DNA of 64,000 nt from Heliocidaris erythrogramma (taxonomy: Eukaryota; Echinodermata; Echinoidea; Camarodonta; Echinometridae): contig CM046858.1 in NCBI GenBank assembly GCA_025617745.1, forward strand, positions 31,138,534 to 31,202,533. Reading direction: 5' to 3'. Positions 1 through 9,149 of the stretch are shown piece after piece. Each line of letters starts with the position of its first letter. Position 1 is the stretch's first letter. The notes under the pieces were generated by a model. That model was not told where the DNA came from. It worked only from the letters and a program-made list of their open reading frames with translations, and did no database searches. Made by a program: the position numbers and the translations under genes.

Positions 1-1
1 A

Positions 2-1216
2 CAGCGTTGGGCTGTAATGTTGTCAGCATTCAACTATGATTTGAAGTATCTTCCAGGGAAACTGAATGTGGTAGCCGATGCGCTATCCAGGCTCCCCTTG
101 CCTGAGACAGAAGAAGGAGAAGATCTGATCTACAATATCGCAGCACACCGTCTAGACAGTCTCCCTGTTACCTGCAGTGACATCAAGCAACAGACACGCA
201 AAGATCCTGTGATGTCCAAGGTTCTACAGATGGTGAAAACTGGATTGTGGACCAACCATGATGCAGAGTGGTTGAAACCATTTCTTAGTAGAAAGAGTGA
301 GCTGAGTGTGGAGCAGGATTGTCTCCTGTGGGGATACCGAGTGGTCATCCCTGCTCATCTTCAGCAGGACGTACTGGAAGAGCTGCATTTGGCACATCCT
401 GGAATGGTTCGTATGAAAGAGGTCGCGAGAAGTCATGTCTTGTGGCCAAACATTGATCGAGACATTGAAATGAAGGTATGTGAATGTGTTACATGTCAGC
501 AGACATGTAACAGTCTTCCTACAGTGGCACCCCTGATGCCATGGATTTGGCCTGAAGCGCCTTGGATGTGTATTCATGTTGATTATGCGCAGAAGGACAA
601 GGTCGATTACTTGGTCGTCGTAGATGCCTACTCAAAGTGGCCGGAAGTCATCATGATGAGTAGCACCACTTCTACGGCAACCATTACAGCTCTGAGGGAT
701 CTGTTCAGCAAATATGGCGTCCCAGCACAGGTTGTCAGTGATAATGGACCTCGGTTCATTAGTGAAGAGTTTGAACATTTCCTCAAAATGAACGGAGTGA
801 AACATGTGAAGGTAGCTCCGTATCATGCAGCTAGCAATGGAGCAGCAGAGAGGATGGTCCAATCATTCAAGAGATCACTGAGCGCAAGCAAGGTCCAAGG
901 TCGTAGCCTTCAACAGTGTTTGGATAGCTTTCTTCTTGCGTACCGATCCACAAAGCAAGCTACAACAGAACAAACACCAGCTAGCTTGTTCCTGGGAAGG
1001 GAAATCAGGACACGATTGTCCCTTGTGCATCCCAGTACTTTGGAAAAGGTTGTGAGCAAACAAAGCGATCAAAAACTCCATCATGACAAACGGCAGGAGT
1101 TACGCAAGTTCTTCCCAGGAGAGCGTGTTCTGGTTAAGGATTTTGCAAGGATGGAGTTTGGTGGCCAGCAACAATCGCGGAGCACACTGCACCCAAGTCT
1201 TATGTGGTGTGTTTAG
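2..1216 (+). CDS. Ty3/Gypsy pol, C-terminal part (RNase H end plus integrase), partial
   Basis: The frame is open from base 2, so the gene enters from beyond the left edge; the first ATG, at 17, is internal. Numbering from that Met, residues 1-27 are the tail of RNase H and the connector ending ADALSRLP. A zinc-binding H2C2 domain follows (His124/His127 and Cys157-x2-Cys160). Next comes the integrase core with Asp189 (HVDYA), Asp242 (SDNGPRF) and Glu278 (AAERM), which gives the family D,D-35-E spacing. In this family integrase joins the cDNA ends to host DNA in the nucleus. The frame stops at 1216, just where the C-terminal GPY-like region should begin; the reading resumes in another frame at 1204. 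This is a decayed or mis-sequenced copy. Assignment to Ty3/Gypsy is firm; the clade is not determined. Confidence 0.93.
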   Translation, partial: QRWAVMLSAFNYDLKYLPGKLNVVADALSRLPLPETEEGEDLIYNIAAHRLDSLPVTCSDIKQQTRKDPVMSKVLQMVKTGLWTNHDAEWLKPFLSRKSELSVEQDCLLWGYRVVIPAHLQQDVLEELHLAHPGMVRMKEVARSHVLWPNIDRDIEMKVCECVTCQQTCNSLPTVAPLMPWIWPEAPWMCIHVDYAQKDKVDYLVVVDAYSKWPEVIMMSSTTSTATITALRDLFSKYGVPAQVVSDNGPRFISEEFEHFLKMNGVKHVKVAPYHAASNGAAERMVQSFKRSLSASKVQGRSLQQCLDSFLLAYRSTKQATTEQTPASLFLGREIRTRLSLVHPSTLEKVVSKQSDQKLHHDKRQELRKFFPGERVLVKDFARMEFGGQQQSRSTLHPSLMWCV

Positions 1217-1581
1217 GTGATGGCAGAATGTGGAAGCGACACATCGATCAAATGAGGAAAGCAGAAACTGTTGAGAAAGAAACTCTACAGGAACGCGAAG
1301 ATGCTAGCGAAAACATTCCATCTCCTTCGCGAAATCCTACTACATCGATGACTAGCGAGCAAGTTATGACTCCACTAGCCCAGGACGCGAATGACTCTGA
1401 AGTTGCACCAAACAAAGACATAAGCACAAATGAGCCAAAGACTTCTCAGTACTCTGATAGTGCAACAACTACTGATGAGTCACCTGCACAGGACACTCCG
1501 CCTGCTAGACGCTCTAGCAGTGTGAAGAAGAAGCCGGACAGACTCATTGAAACTATGTACTTCGTCGACAGAAGACTGTAA
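1204..1581 (+). pseudogene. Frameshifted C-terminal tail of the Gypsy integrase
   Basis: This frame continues the preceding integrase after a shift. It opens with SYVVCLGDGRMWKRHIDQMR, the stretch that follows the GPY/F module in Gypsy integrases and often contacts chromatin. It then becomes a low-complexity Ser/Thr/Glu-rich tail of about 90 residues ending in RRSSSVKKKPDRL. The overlap with the upstream frame shows that a one-base shift, not a separate gene, divides the two. The tail is typical of Mag-like Gypsy polyproteins and has no motif of its own. Confidence 0.8.
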
Positions 1582-2164
1582 CCGTAGTTAAGGTAGTTGA
1601 AACATTGTTAAGCAACTCAGAGTGTGGAAGTTTTAGGTTAGTTTCAGTTTTTTTTTATTAGCAGTATTATTTTTTTTTTCTTTAGGATAAAGAAGAGACG
1701 ATTTTAAGTATGTTAGCATTATTCCCAAAGAAAGAACAGGGATAATTATACATTATCAAAAGGGAAAAATTTTTGGACAATAGTTTGTTTTGTTTTGGTT
1801 TTTTTTTTAATACATGGAAAGGACAGATTTGTTTTCTTTTCTGAAGAAATCAGATAATAGTTAACTAACAGCACAACAGTGGCAACAATACAGGAACGGA
1901 AAAAAACACTGACAGTCTGGATATTTTATTTCTCGAACTCCAAATTTTATTTAGTTTTTTTTTCTCATAGCACAGAAACATATCTTTATGTGAACAGTGA
2001 AATTTTCGGCCAGTTAATGTCATAATCCTTGACGCATTAGTGTGAATATTAACGTTCCAGGAGAACGAGTAGTTGAACTATTCTCATGTTGTGTTAGTAT
2101 TACAGGTTAGTTGAGAACCAGGATATGGGTTTGGTTGTTTTAGATTAGAGTTCGTTGTTGGATT
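1582..2164. other. AT-rich non-coding stretch after the Gypsy pol; probable 3' UTR/LTR remnant
   Basis: There is no reading frame and several T-homopolymer tracts. Its position directly after the integrase stop means it should hold the 3' UTR, polypurine tract and 3' LTR of the first Gypsy element. The 5' LTR lies outside the window, so the LTR limits cannot be recognised. Confidence 0.4.
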
Positions 2165-2480
2165 ACGGTAGACGTCCCCCCTTCTGGTCGGACTGAACGG
2201 GGGATTGAATTTATGATATCCAAACCACTAGAATCTGACGTCACCCACCCCGAAGCCATGGGCTTCGGGGTTGACGTCCCTAACTCAACTAAAGCCACCC
2301 GCCCCGGGCAACTTACCCGCAGCCCTCCTCGCCCCCCCCCCCCCCAGTACGAAAGTACTAGGGGGAGTTCTGGAAGGCCGAGTCGTCTTGCTAGACGACT
2401 CTTCAGAAGCAGGTTTCTGTGACCTACTGTATTCGCCGGCCGATAGGCCGCAGCGTCGGATAGGCCGCACCCCAACTTTG
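2165..2480 (-). mobile_element. Inverted fragment of a DIRS-type element (5' gag region)
   Basis: Read on the minus strand, this stretch matches the 5' gag region of the DIRS-type element at about 56.72-57.05 kb. Shared text includes ARRLGLPELP, VALVELGT.TPKP, SSGLDI and IPRS.RPEGGTS. At DNA level both carry the words TCTAGCAAGACGACTCGGCC and GTTCTGG-rich flanks. It contains a C-homopolymer run at 2332-2345 and the inverted repeat AGTACGAAAGTACT. It has no terminal repeat and no downstream RT, so it is a dead scrap. A second scrap of the same family lies in the same orientation at 9150-9640. Confidence 0.75.
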
Positions 2481-2806
2481 ACAACTCATTTGAAAAAAAA
2501 AAAAATATGAGGAAAATCACAAGCATAAGAAATTTTGCCCCCCCTCCCCAAATATCATACAACGAAAAAACAAGGGCCAAACTTTTTATTGTATTGACTA
2601 TTTGAAGACGATTATTCCTAGATGTCTTTGCTTTATGTCATTAAGAATTTAAAAAGTTGAACTTTAGTTGAAGAGAATCTGACGAAGCCGCTAGTACTAC
2701 TCGCAAACACATACATCTTTGTAGACTACCGGTAAGTATACGGTACATGCCGTCTCCTAGACCTAGTAAAAGTTCGACAACAAATAGGACTATCAACCGT
2801 GAATGC

Positions 2807-2943
2807 TGTTATGGGACTATTATGATTTACCGATATATATCCCGATCACAAGTATCGATACCACAGAAGGCAGATCGTGAAAAGCAATAACATGATACTC
2901 TCAACATACAATACGTCTCAATCTCGTCATTCTGAGTGAAACA
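2807..2943 (+). repeat. 5' LTR of the Gypsy element (137 bp)
   Basis: Starts TGTTATGGGACTATTATG and ends CATTCTGAGTGAAACA, with the canonical TG...CA boundaries. I see no difference from the 3' copy when reading the two side by side. A palindromic GATATATATC lies inside. No clear TATA box or polyadenylation signal can be assigned with confidence. Confidence 0.97.
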
Positions 2944-2963
2944 TGGTGTCAGGAGAGGGATTC
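2944..2963 (+). other. Primer-binding site, tRNA-Leu type
   Basis: TGGTGTCAGGAGAGGGATTC begins at the first base after the 5' LTR. It is complementary to the 3' end of animal leucine tRNAs (CCA end, then ...CTCCTGACA), with one apparent mismatch in 20 from my recollection of the tRNA-Leu(CAG) sequence. It would prime minus-strand cDNA synthesis. Confidence 0.85.
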
Positions 2964-3102
2964 ATGGGGAAAAACCCGTGAAAGAGACTTGTGCTGACAG
3001 TTTAATTGCTACCTGGAAGGAGGAAAATCATTTTGCAATGCTGAAAATGTGCCTCGAAATGGTGAGTACAGTACGTTGATTATACAGTCCCAGCTATTGA
3101 AA

Positions 3103-5307
3103 ATGGCGTCTTGTCAAATCGGCATCCCGGTACCGCAGCCGATGTGCTGTAAGGGCAATTTGGAAGCAAATTGGAAAGCCTTTGAGGAGTCTTGGAATGA
3201 CTACCGTATAGCTACAGAGCTTGATAAGAAACAAGAGATTGTACAAGTGGCAACCCTTAGATCAGTAATGGGTCAAGATTGCAAGGATAGATTGGCAACT
3301 TTGCCACTTAGTGATGAGGACAGAAAGAAGCCACAGAAAATCATTGAGAAATTGGCAGAACATTTTGCTCCAGCCAGAAACGTGCTGTATGACAGGTACG
3401 TGTTTCATAGTGCAAGTCAGCAACAGAATGAGAGTGTGGATCAGTATGTGATGCGCCTGAGACAACTCAGCAGAGCGTGCAAGTTTGGTGCACTTGAAGA
3501 GGAGATGATACGAGACAGACTGGTTCTTGGGTGTAAGGACAAGCAAGCCCAAGCTCGACTCTTCAGAGAGCAGGATACAGTTTGTACCTTGAAGAAGGCC
3601 ATATCTTCTCTTGAAGTGAGTGAGTCATCTCAACTGCAACTAAGGATTGTTAAAGGTGAGGAAACTGTTCACTTCACGCAGAGCCAGCATAAGAAGGGAC
3701 AAGTTGGTGGAAGGCAAAAGCAGACCAGGAATAAATACAAGGATAGAAAGAAATCTGGAAAGAATACCTCAACACAGAAAGATGAGGTAGACAGTTGTAA
3801 ATTCTGTGGTGGCAGCCATGCAAGAGGCCGGGACAGCTGTCCAGCTTATGGAAAAACATGTCGCAAGTGTGGCAAGTCAAACCACTTCCAGAATGTCTGC
3901 AATGCAAAAACACAGAGAGGTAAGCCCTCATATGTTCATCAACTAGAGAGCAGTGATGATGAAGACGCACTAGCCCTAGAGGAGGTAGGGTCCTTGAATA
4001 TCCATGATGGTGGAAAGAAGCTGACGCTACCATTAGATGTGGTGACAGAGGGTCAGCAGCTAGGACAAATTGAATGCCTGATAGATACTGGTTCAACTTG
4101 CAACGTGTTGTCATACAGGGAGGTGTGTGAACTGGAGAATACAGGACAACCTTGCATCGCCCCGAGCAGGTCCAGAATCAAACTGTTGAATCATAGCATC
4201 ATTCCAGTACTAGGAGAGAAAACGTACACTTGCAGGTATGGCAGCAAGCAACATAGTGTTACGTTTAAGATTGTTGGTGTGCAGCACATGCCCCTCTTGT
4301 CTAGCAAGACATCCATCGATATGGGATTGATCACAGTCAATAGTGCTGATGAAGCCAACTTCATGGAAGACCATGCAATCATTGATGACTACGCAGATGT
4401 CTTTGATGGTCTAGGATGCCTGCCAGGTGACTATGATATGGAGATCGACTCATCCATCCCTTCAGTAAAGAACTTAGCCAGGAAGGTGGCAGTGCCTCTG
4501 AAAGGAGAACTGAAGCTGAAGCTCGATGAGTTAGAGCAAAGAGGCATATTGAAAAAGGTGTCTGTACCTACAGACTGGGTCAGTAACACAGTCTTGGTCA
4601 AGAAACCGGGCAAGCTGAGAATCTGTATTGACCCACGAGATCTGAACAGAGCCCTAAAGAGACCTCACTACCTCATGCCTACGATGGATGATATCCTGCC
4701 AAAGCTAACAGAAGCTAAGGTGTTCTCTGTGCTAGACGCGAAGGACGGATTCTGGCAGGTGAAGCTGACAGAGAGAAGCAGTTTCTTAACAACATTCGCA
4801 ACACCATTCGGTCGTTATAGATGGACTCGTATGCCTTTTGGCATATGCACTGCACCTGAAGAGTTTCAAAGACGGCAACATGAAGTCATAGAAGGCTTGA
4901 GTGGTGTTGATGTTGTGGCAGATGACTTCTTAGTATACGGCAGTGGTGCTACACATAAAGAAGCCCTGGCAGACCACGACAAGAATCTCCGGAATTTCTT
5001 GGCAAGGGCGAGAGAAGTCGGGCTGACTTTGAACAAGAAGAAGCTGAGACTACGCCTGAGTGAAGTGCCATACATGGGACATCTACTGACGAGTAATGGT
5101 CTCAAACCAGATCCTGAGAAGGTGAAGGCTGTAGTGGAGATGCCAGCTCCTACGGACAAGAAGGGAGTTCAAAGGCTACTTGGAAGTGTAACATACCTGT
5201 CCAGATTCCTGCCTAGACTAGCAGACGTAGCTGAACCTTTGAGAAGGCTGACAAAGGTATCCACTTCGAATGGAGAGATGACCACGAGGAAACCCTCAAT
5301 GAGCTAA
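3103..5307 (+). CDS. Gypsy gag-pol: capsid, zinc knuckles, protease and most of RT
   Basis: I prefer the ATG at 3103 (context AAAATGGCG) over the open frame that extends upstream. The gag region covers roughly the first 200 codons. Two CCHC-type knuckles follow at about 3800-3900 (CKFCGGSHARGRDSC and CRKCGKSNHFQNVC). The aspartic protease has DTGS at about 4084 within LIDTGSTCNVLS. The RT follows, with LRICIDPRDLN, the first catalytic Asp in FSVLDAKDGF, the TRMPFGICTAPEEFQ motif B region, and the catalytic pair in VVADDFLVYG, where a Val-Ala-Asp-Asp box replaces the common YxDD. The stop at 5307 results from a frameshift; RNase H continues in another frame from about 5262. Gag and pol share one frame, so no gag/pol frameshift signal is needed. 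Confidence 0.93.
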   Translation: MASCQIGIPVPQPMCCKGNLEANWKAFEESWNDYRIATELDKKQEIVQVATLRSVMGQDCKDRLATLPLSDEDRKKPQKIIEKLAEHFAPARNVLYDRYVFHSASQQQNESVDQYVMRLRQLSRACKFGALEEEMIRDRLVLGCKDKQAQARLFREQDTVCTLKKAISSLEVSESSQLQLRIVKGEETVHFTQSQHKKGQVGGRQKQTRNKYKDRKKSGKNTSTQKDEVDSCKFCGGSHARGRDSCPAYGKTCRKCGKSNHFQNVCNAKTQRGKPSYVHQLESSDDEDALALEEVGSLNIHDGGKKLTLPLDVVTEGQQLGQIECLIDTGSTCNVLSYREVCELENTGQPCIAPSRSRIKLLNHSIIPVLGEKTYTCRYGSKQHSVTFKIVGVQHMPLLSSKTSIDMGLITVNSADEANFMEDHAIIDDYADVFDGLGCLPGDYDMEIDSSIPSVKNLARKVAVPLKGELKLKLDELEQRGILKKVSVPTDWVSNTVLVKKPGKLRICIDPRDLNRALKRPHYLMPTMDDILPKLTEAKVFSVLDAKDGFWQVKLTERSSFLTTFATPFGRYRWTRMPFGICTAPEEFQRRQHEVIEGLSGVDVVADDFLVYGSGATHKEALADHDKNLRNFLARAREVGLTLNKKKLRLRLSEVPYMGHLLTSNGLKPDPEKVKAVVEMPAPTDKKGVQRLLGSVTYLSRFLPRLADVAEPLRRLTKVSTSNGEMTTRKPSMS

Positions 5308-6284
5308 GAAGGCTTCTGACAGAAGCTCCAGTCTTGAAATACTACAATCTCAAGGACGAGGTGACAATCCAGTGCGATGCATCGGAGAAGGGGCTTGGAG
5401 CGGCATTGCTCCAGAATGGACAGCCTGTCTCCTTCGCATCAAGGGCCCTGACGAAAACTGAGCAGAACTATGCTCAAATAGAAAAAGAGTGCCTAGCCAT
5501 TGTGTACTCTGCAGAGAAGTTTGATCAGTTCATCCAGGGAAGGAAGGTGACCATTATGACAGACCACAAACCCTTGGTGCCAATATTCAGCAAGGCTTTG
5601 CACAGTGCCCCCAAGCGCCTCCAGAGAATGCTCTTGAGAATGCAGAAGTATGATATCGATCTGACATACTGTCCAGGGAAGGATATGTTGATTGCAGACT
5701 GGTTGAGCAGAGCTTACCTGCCTGACACAGGGAGCCCCGACAGGATCTATGATGAGATCGAGCAGATCAACCAGACAGATTATGTCAGGATACGCGATGC
5801 CACATCTCTGCAGATACAGAAAGAGACGTTGAGAGACCCTGCTCTACAAACTTTGACATCCATTGTGATGAATGGATGGCCTGAACAGAGAGATGAGGTG
5901 CCCGTGGTGGTGAGAGGCTATTACCAGTTCCGGGATGAGATAACGGTACAGAATGGTGTTCTGTACAAGGGCATGAAAGTTATCATACCGACCGCCATGA
6001 GAGCCCTGATGCTGAACAGGGTGCACAGCAGCCACCTAGGAGTTGATGCCTGTGTTCGACGAGCTCGAGATGTCCTCTTCTGGCCGGGCATGCAGTCGGA
6101 GGTGAGAGAGAAGGTGACACAATGCAGCACCTGCAATGCTTTTCAGGCAAAGCAAAAGAAAGAACCGATGATGTCGCATGAGATTCCAGACCGACCTTGG
6201 AGTATTGTGTCGCAGGACCTCTTCACATTCCAGAACGAGAACTACCTCATTACTGTGACCACTACAGTGACTTCTGGGAAATAG
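5262..6284 (+). CDS. Gypsy pol, middle block: RNase H, zinc domain, start of integrase
   Basis: Frame-shifted continuation of the RT. The RNase H domain shows the expected acidic residues in TIQCDASEKGLGAALL, QIEKECLAIVY and TIMTDHKPL, followed by the connector ending ADWLSRAYLP. It would degrade the RNA of the RNA-DNA hybrid during reverse transcription. An H2C2 zinc domain follows (HSSHLGVDA...CSTCNAFQ, about 6030-6140). The integrase core begins with the first catalytic Asp in IVSQDLFTF. The frame then runs into a stop at 6285, while the integrase continues in the frame that opens at 6257. No initiator is assigned: the block depends on readthrough from the upstream frame. Confidence 0.9.
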   Translation, partial: HFEWRDDHEETLNELRRLLTEAPVLKYYNLKDEVTIQCDASEKGLGAALLQNGQPVSFASRALTKTEQNYAQIEKECLAIVYSAEKFDQFIQGRKVTIMTDHKPLVPIFSKALHSAPKRLQRMLLRMQKYDIDLTYCPGKDMLIADWLSRAYLPDTGSPDRIYDEIEQINQTDYVRIRDATSLQIQKETLRDPALQTLTSIVMNGWPEQRDEVPVVVRGYYQFRDEITVQNGVLYKGMKVIIPTAMRALMLNRVHSSHLGVDACVRRARDVLFWPGMQSEVREKVTQCSTCNAFQAKQKKEPMMSHEIPDRPWSIVSQDLFTFQNENYLITVTTTVTSGK

Positions 6285-7219
6285 ACAAAGTGACAGGCGA
6301 CACAAGGGCAGCAGCGATTGTGGCATGCACCAAAGGCCACTTTGCCAGGTATGGACGTCCAGACAAGGTGATTACTGACAATGGGCCCCAATTTGTGGCC
6401 AGAGAATATGCTCAGTTTGTTGCAGACTGGGAAGTTGAGCATATCACATCTTCACCATTGCACGCACAAAGTAATGGTAAAGCTGAATCTGGAGTGAAGA
6501 TAGCTAAGACACTCCTGAAGAAAGCTGCAAAGCAAGAAGAGGATGTCCAGTTAGCAATACTGGATTGGAGAAATACGCCAGATGACAATGGTGCCAGCCC
6601 AGCACAGAAAATGATGGCACGAAGAACCAATACTCTACTGCCTACCCCTGAAGCACTCCTCAAACCACACGTAGTAGGCGGAGTACCACAACACATCAGT
6701 CACAAGAAGCAGCTGGCCAAGAAATACTATGACCAATCAGCAGCTCCACTTCCCGAGCTAGAGATTGGGCAACAGGTCCGCATCCAACCTAAGCGTCATG
6801 GTATGGAGTGGGGCCGAGGAGTCTGCAAGGAGAAGGTTGGTCCAAGGTCATACTTGGTCCATACAGAAACTGGTCAGATGTTAAGAAGGAATCGGAGGTT
6901 CTTGAGATCAACTGAAGAACCGCTCGTACCAGAACCACAGACCACTGAGACAGCGAGCCCACCAGTGCAAAACAGCTCTGAAGACGCTTCTACATCTCAG
7001 CCACTGGGTGAAAAGACGCGGCAGCAATCATCATACGCCGAGGCAGCTGCAAGACCCGTTGAATCGCGTGGAGAAATATCCGCAAGCAGCTCTCCAGGAA
7101 GTAAGCCGATGAGCCCTGGTCGCATAACAACGCAACAGTCCACCTGGCCGACCAGATCTACTAGAACCAGGAAAAGCATCCAGATGCCGGCTAAGTATGA
7201 CCAGTTTGTTAGCAAGTAG
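6257..7219 (+). CDS. Gypsy pol, last block: integrase core and C-terminal tail
   Basis: Begins where the integrase core resumes (DHYSDFWEIDKV). It carries the second catalytic Asp in VITDNGPQF and the catalytic Glu in QSNGKAESG, with exactly 35 residues between them. A C-terminal domain follows with EIGQQVRIQPKRHGMEWGRG and YLVHTETGQMLRRNRR. The last 100 residues are a Ser/Thr/Pro/Glu-rich tail ending shortly before the 3' UTR. Taken alone the block lacks the first Asp of the DDE triad, which lies in the previous frame, so as written the enzyme would be inactive. Confidence 0.9.
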   Translation, partial: DHYSDFWEIDKVTGDTRAAAIVACTKGHFARYGRPDKVITDNGPQFVAREYAQFVADWEVEHITSSPLHAQSNGKAESGVKIAKTLLKKAAKQEEDVQLAILDWRNTPDDNGASPAQKMMARRTNTLLPTPEALLKPHVVGGVPQHISHKKQLAKKYYDQSAAPLPELEIGQQVRIQPKRHGMEWGRGVCKEKVGPRSYLVHTETGQMLRRNRRFLRSTEEPLVPEPQTTETASPPVQNSSEDASTSQPLGEKTRQQSSYAEAAARPVESRGEISASSSPGSKPMSPGRITTQQSTWPTRSTRTRKSIQMPAKYDQFVSK

Positions 7220-7853
7220 GACAAACCAAATTGATAGACTTGTTAAACACAAAACAAGAAGTGTATATAGGCTTTTAATGGGAACCAAGATATTTTCCCT
7301 CGCGTTTTATTTCACAAAGCAGAAAGCGGACTTTTGATGTTTGTGGATTCATTTTGATAGTTGGATGCCAAAGTCTGGCATATAGGACAGTTATACTGTT
7401 TGATAGTTCTGCGTTTTATGATAATGATTTGCGTTCGAGAGACAGGAAGCTACCATGGACTGTGTTTTGATTTGGCGACACAATTTATTCTTCGCGATAG
7501 AATATCCGTTTGTGAAGGACTTAAACACTTGAAAGGATTTTGAAGGACAAATTTGCGCACATTGAACGTTCAACTCATGATTCTCTTGTGAACTTTGAAC
7601 TCGGTGACTCAACAAAGGAACAAAAGACTCTTATGTTCATTTTTTTCACATGCTCATCGTTTTATTCAATATGTTTGGTATCACAGAATGTAATGTGATT
7701 GGGATACAGGAATTCAAAAAATTGGTGTTTTGGACTTTCAAAGGGGAAAGGAAGAGAGAAATATGATAGAAAGCCTCAAACAAAATTAAAAAACTAAAAG
7801 AAAAAAAAAAAAGAAAAAAATACTATTCTTTTGTTTTTTATAAGGAAGGGAGA
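7220..7853 (+). other. Gypsy 3' untranslated region with polypurine tract
   Basis: Non-coding stretch between the integrase stop and the 3' LTR, with an A-rich run at 7796-7819. The purine run AAGGAAGGGAGA (7842-7853) directly abuts the 3' LTR and is the expected plus-strand primer. Confidence 0.8.
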
Positions 7854-7990
7854 TGTTATGGGACTATTATGATTTACCGATATATATCCCGATCACAAGT
7901 ATCGATACCACAGAAGGCAGATCGTGAAAAGCAATAACATGATACTCTCAACATACAATACGTCTCAATCTCGTCATTCTGAGTGAAACA
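7854..7990 (+). repeat. 3' LTR of the Gypsy element (137 bp)
   Basis: Same length and, by eye, the same sequence as the 5' LTR at 2807-2943. It is followed directly by AATGC, the second copy of the target duplication. Confidence 0.97.
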
Positions 7991-7995
7991 AATGC

Positions 7996-8358
7996 AACTC
8001 GCAAATTGAGGCACAATCACAAATGAAATTGGAAAGGAAATGTTTCCACCACTCTAAAAAACCGTGAAGAGATATCTTACATAGGTGCATATTCCATCAA
8101 AGGTTCCCTATGTGACATCCAAAGACAGAAAAATACATAATACAGCATGATGGTTTCGAAGAGGAAATTGAAAACGTCGTCACGACGATTTGCAAGCTGA
8201 AACATGGGCTTGCCATGACCAAAGATCGTGAAAAGAAAGATAGGACACTCTCCCGATTGTGTAAAGGGCCCGATGTAACGGCCAAGGCCACTTACGTTAC
8301 ATAAAATTTTGGGAATGCCCTATCTTAGCTTTTAAGCTCTTTGCCACGACTTACAATG
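7996..8358. other. Unassigned flank; possible short coding remnant
   Basis: The plus strand has a 56-codon open stretch at about 8138-8305 (QHDGFEEEIENVVTTICK, rich in Glu and Lys), but no family is recognisable. Joining the DNA on either side of the Gypsy insertion also gives one open reading frame of 43 codons starting at the ATG at 2747. Neither is strong evidence for a gene. Confidence 0.2.
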
Positions 8359-8364
8359 TCTATG

Positions 8365-8473
8365 CCACTGACCTCTACCACCTGGACGGATCATCGCCCA
8401 TTCCCGCGCGTGCGAGCACTTGAAGCCATGTTACTCTTCCGAGAGCGATGTGGTTTGTGGTAGAGGTCAGTGG
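8365..8473. mobile_element. Miniature inverted-repeat element, 109 bp
   Basis: Perfect 17-bp inverted ends, CCACTGACCTCTACCAC at 8365-8381 and its complement at 8457-8473. The flanks are a perfect 6-bp direct repeat TCTATG (8359-8364 and 8474-8479), which fits a target duplication. There is no coding capacity; the superfamily is unknown. Confidence 0.7.
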
Positions 8474-8690
8474 TCTATGCTTACAATGCAGGGTAACGCG
8501 CACGTCACATGCGCTATGAAAAATCCTCTGCGATAATGTCCGTTCTCCATACAAAATACATACATCTCCGTGAAGGATCCGGCAAGGATACAACCGCACT
8601 GAAATAGCGCGGAGGTTGAGGGGGTGCCATTGATCTCAACACATACAAAGGGTGTGCTCAAAAGACAAATTAAAACTTACAAAGCCCCTA

Positions 8691-8901
8691 CTATGGGGCG
8701 CCAAGTGTACCCTGTCTGCTTTTGTTACAAAATCAATGATTTTGTTATAAAATCAATCCCCACTGGTGATTTTGTTACAAAATCAATCCACACTAATGAT
8801 TTTGTTACAAAATCCATCCCCACTTTTGATTTTGTTACAAAAGTAAAATTGCAGGGTGATTTTGTAACAGAAGCAGTCAGGGCACACTTGGCGTCCCATA
8901 G
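8691..8901. mobile_element. MITE with TTTTGTTACAAAAT internal repeats, 211 bp
   Basis: The ends are inverted: CTATGGGGCGCCAAGTGT at the left and ACACTTGGCGTCCCATAG at the right, with complementarity continuing for about 40 bp. A TA dinucleotide lies at each end (within CTATGGGG and CCCATAG), which would suit a Tc1/mariner-type TA duplication. The interior holds five direct copies of GATTTTGTTACAAAAT-like units about 31 bp apart. The same TATGGGGCGC-AAGTGT end and the same TTTTGTAAC words occur at 36271-36862. Confidence 0.75.
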
Positions 8902-9149
8902 CACAGAAAACATCTACCGGGCGGGGTGGCTGATTTCAGCACTTTACTAGAGCTCAATCAGCGTCAATAGAGAGCTTCGTACGAGTGCTTTGTCAGCCTC
9001 GGAAGACCAACGAGGCCGTGTTTGTAACTATATTGATAAGATATGTAGTTATTAGTTCTGAATTATATTTATTACTGAAAATATTTCAGTACTTGAAAGA
9101 TAAGTAGATCTACATCGTTGGAGATAGAGCACAGGCTTAGGGGGCCTAC

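Larger units (their letters stand above)
2807..7990 (+). mobile_element. Full-length Ty3/Gypsy LTR retrotransposon with target-site duplication
   Basis: The element has direct terminal repeats at 2807-2943 and 7854-7990, both starting TGTTATGG and ending GTGAAACA. It is flanked by the 5-bp duplication AATGC at 2802-2806 and 7991-7995, as expected for a Gypsy integrase. A primer-binding site follows the 5' LTR and a purine tract precedes the 3' LTR. Internally it encodes gag, zinc knuckles, protease, RT, RNase H and integrase in family order. The coding frame is broken twice, near 5250-5262 and near 6255. Because the two LTRs look identical, insertion was recent, or the breaks are sequencing errors. 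The LTRs are unusually short for the family (137 bp). Confidence 0.96.

Noticed and set aside
1582-2164. 3' LTR of the first Gypsy element
   Set aside because: The matching 5' LTR lies outside the window, so ends cannot be set; recorded only as a probable remnant.
2944-2963. Primer-binding site for initiator Met tRNA
   Set aside because: The sequence TGGTGTCAGG does not match the TGGTAGCAGAG type expected for Met; the Leu tRNA end fits far better.
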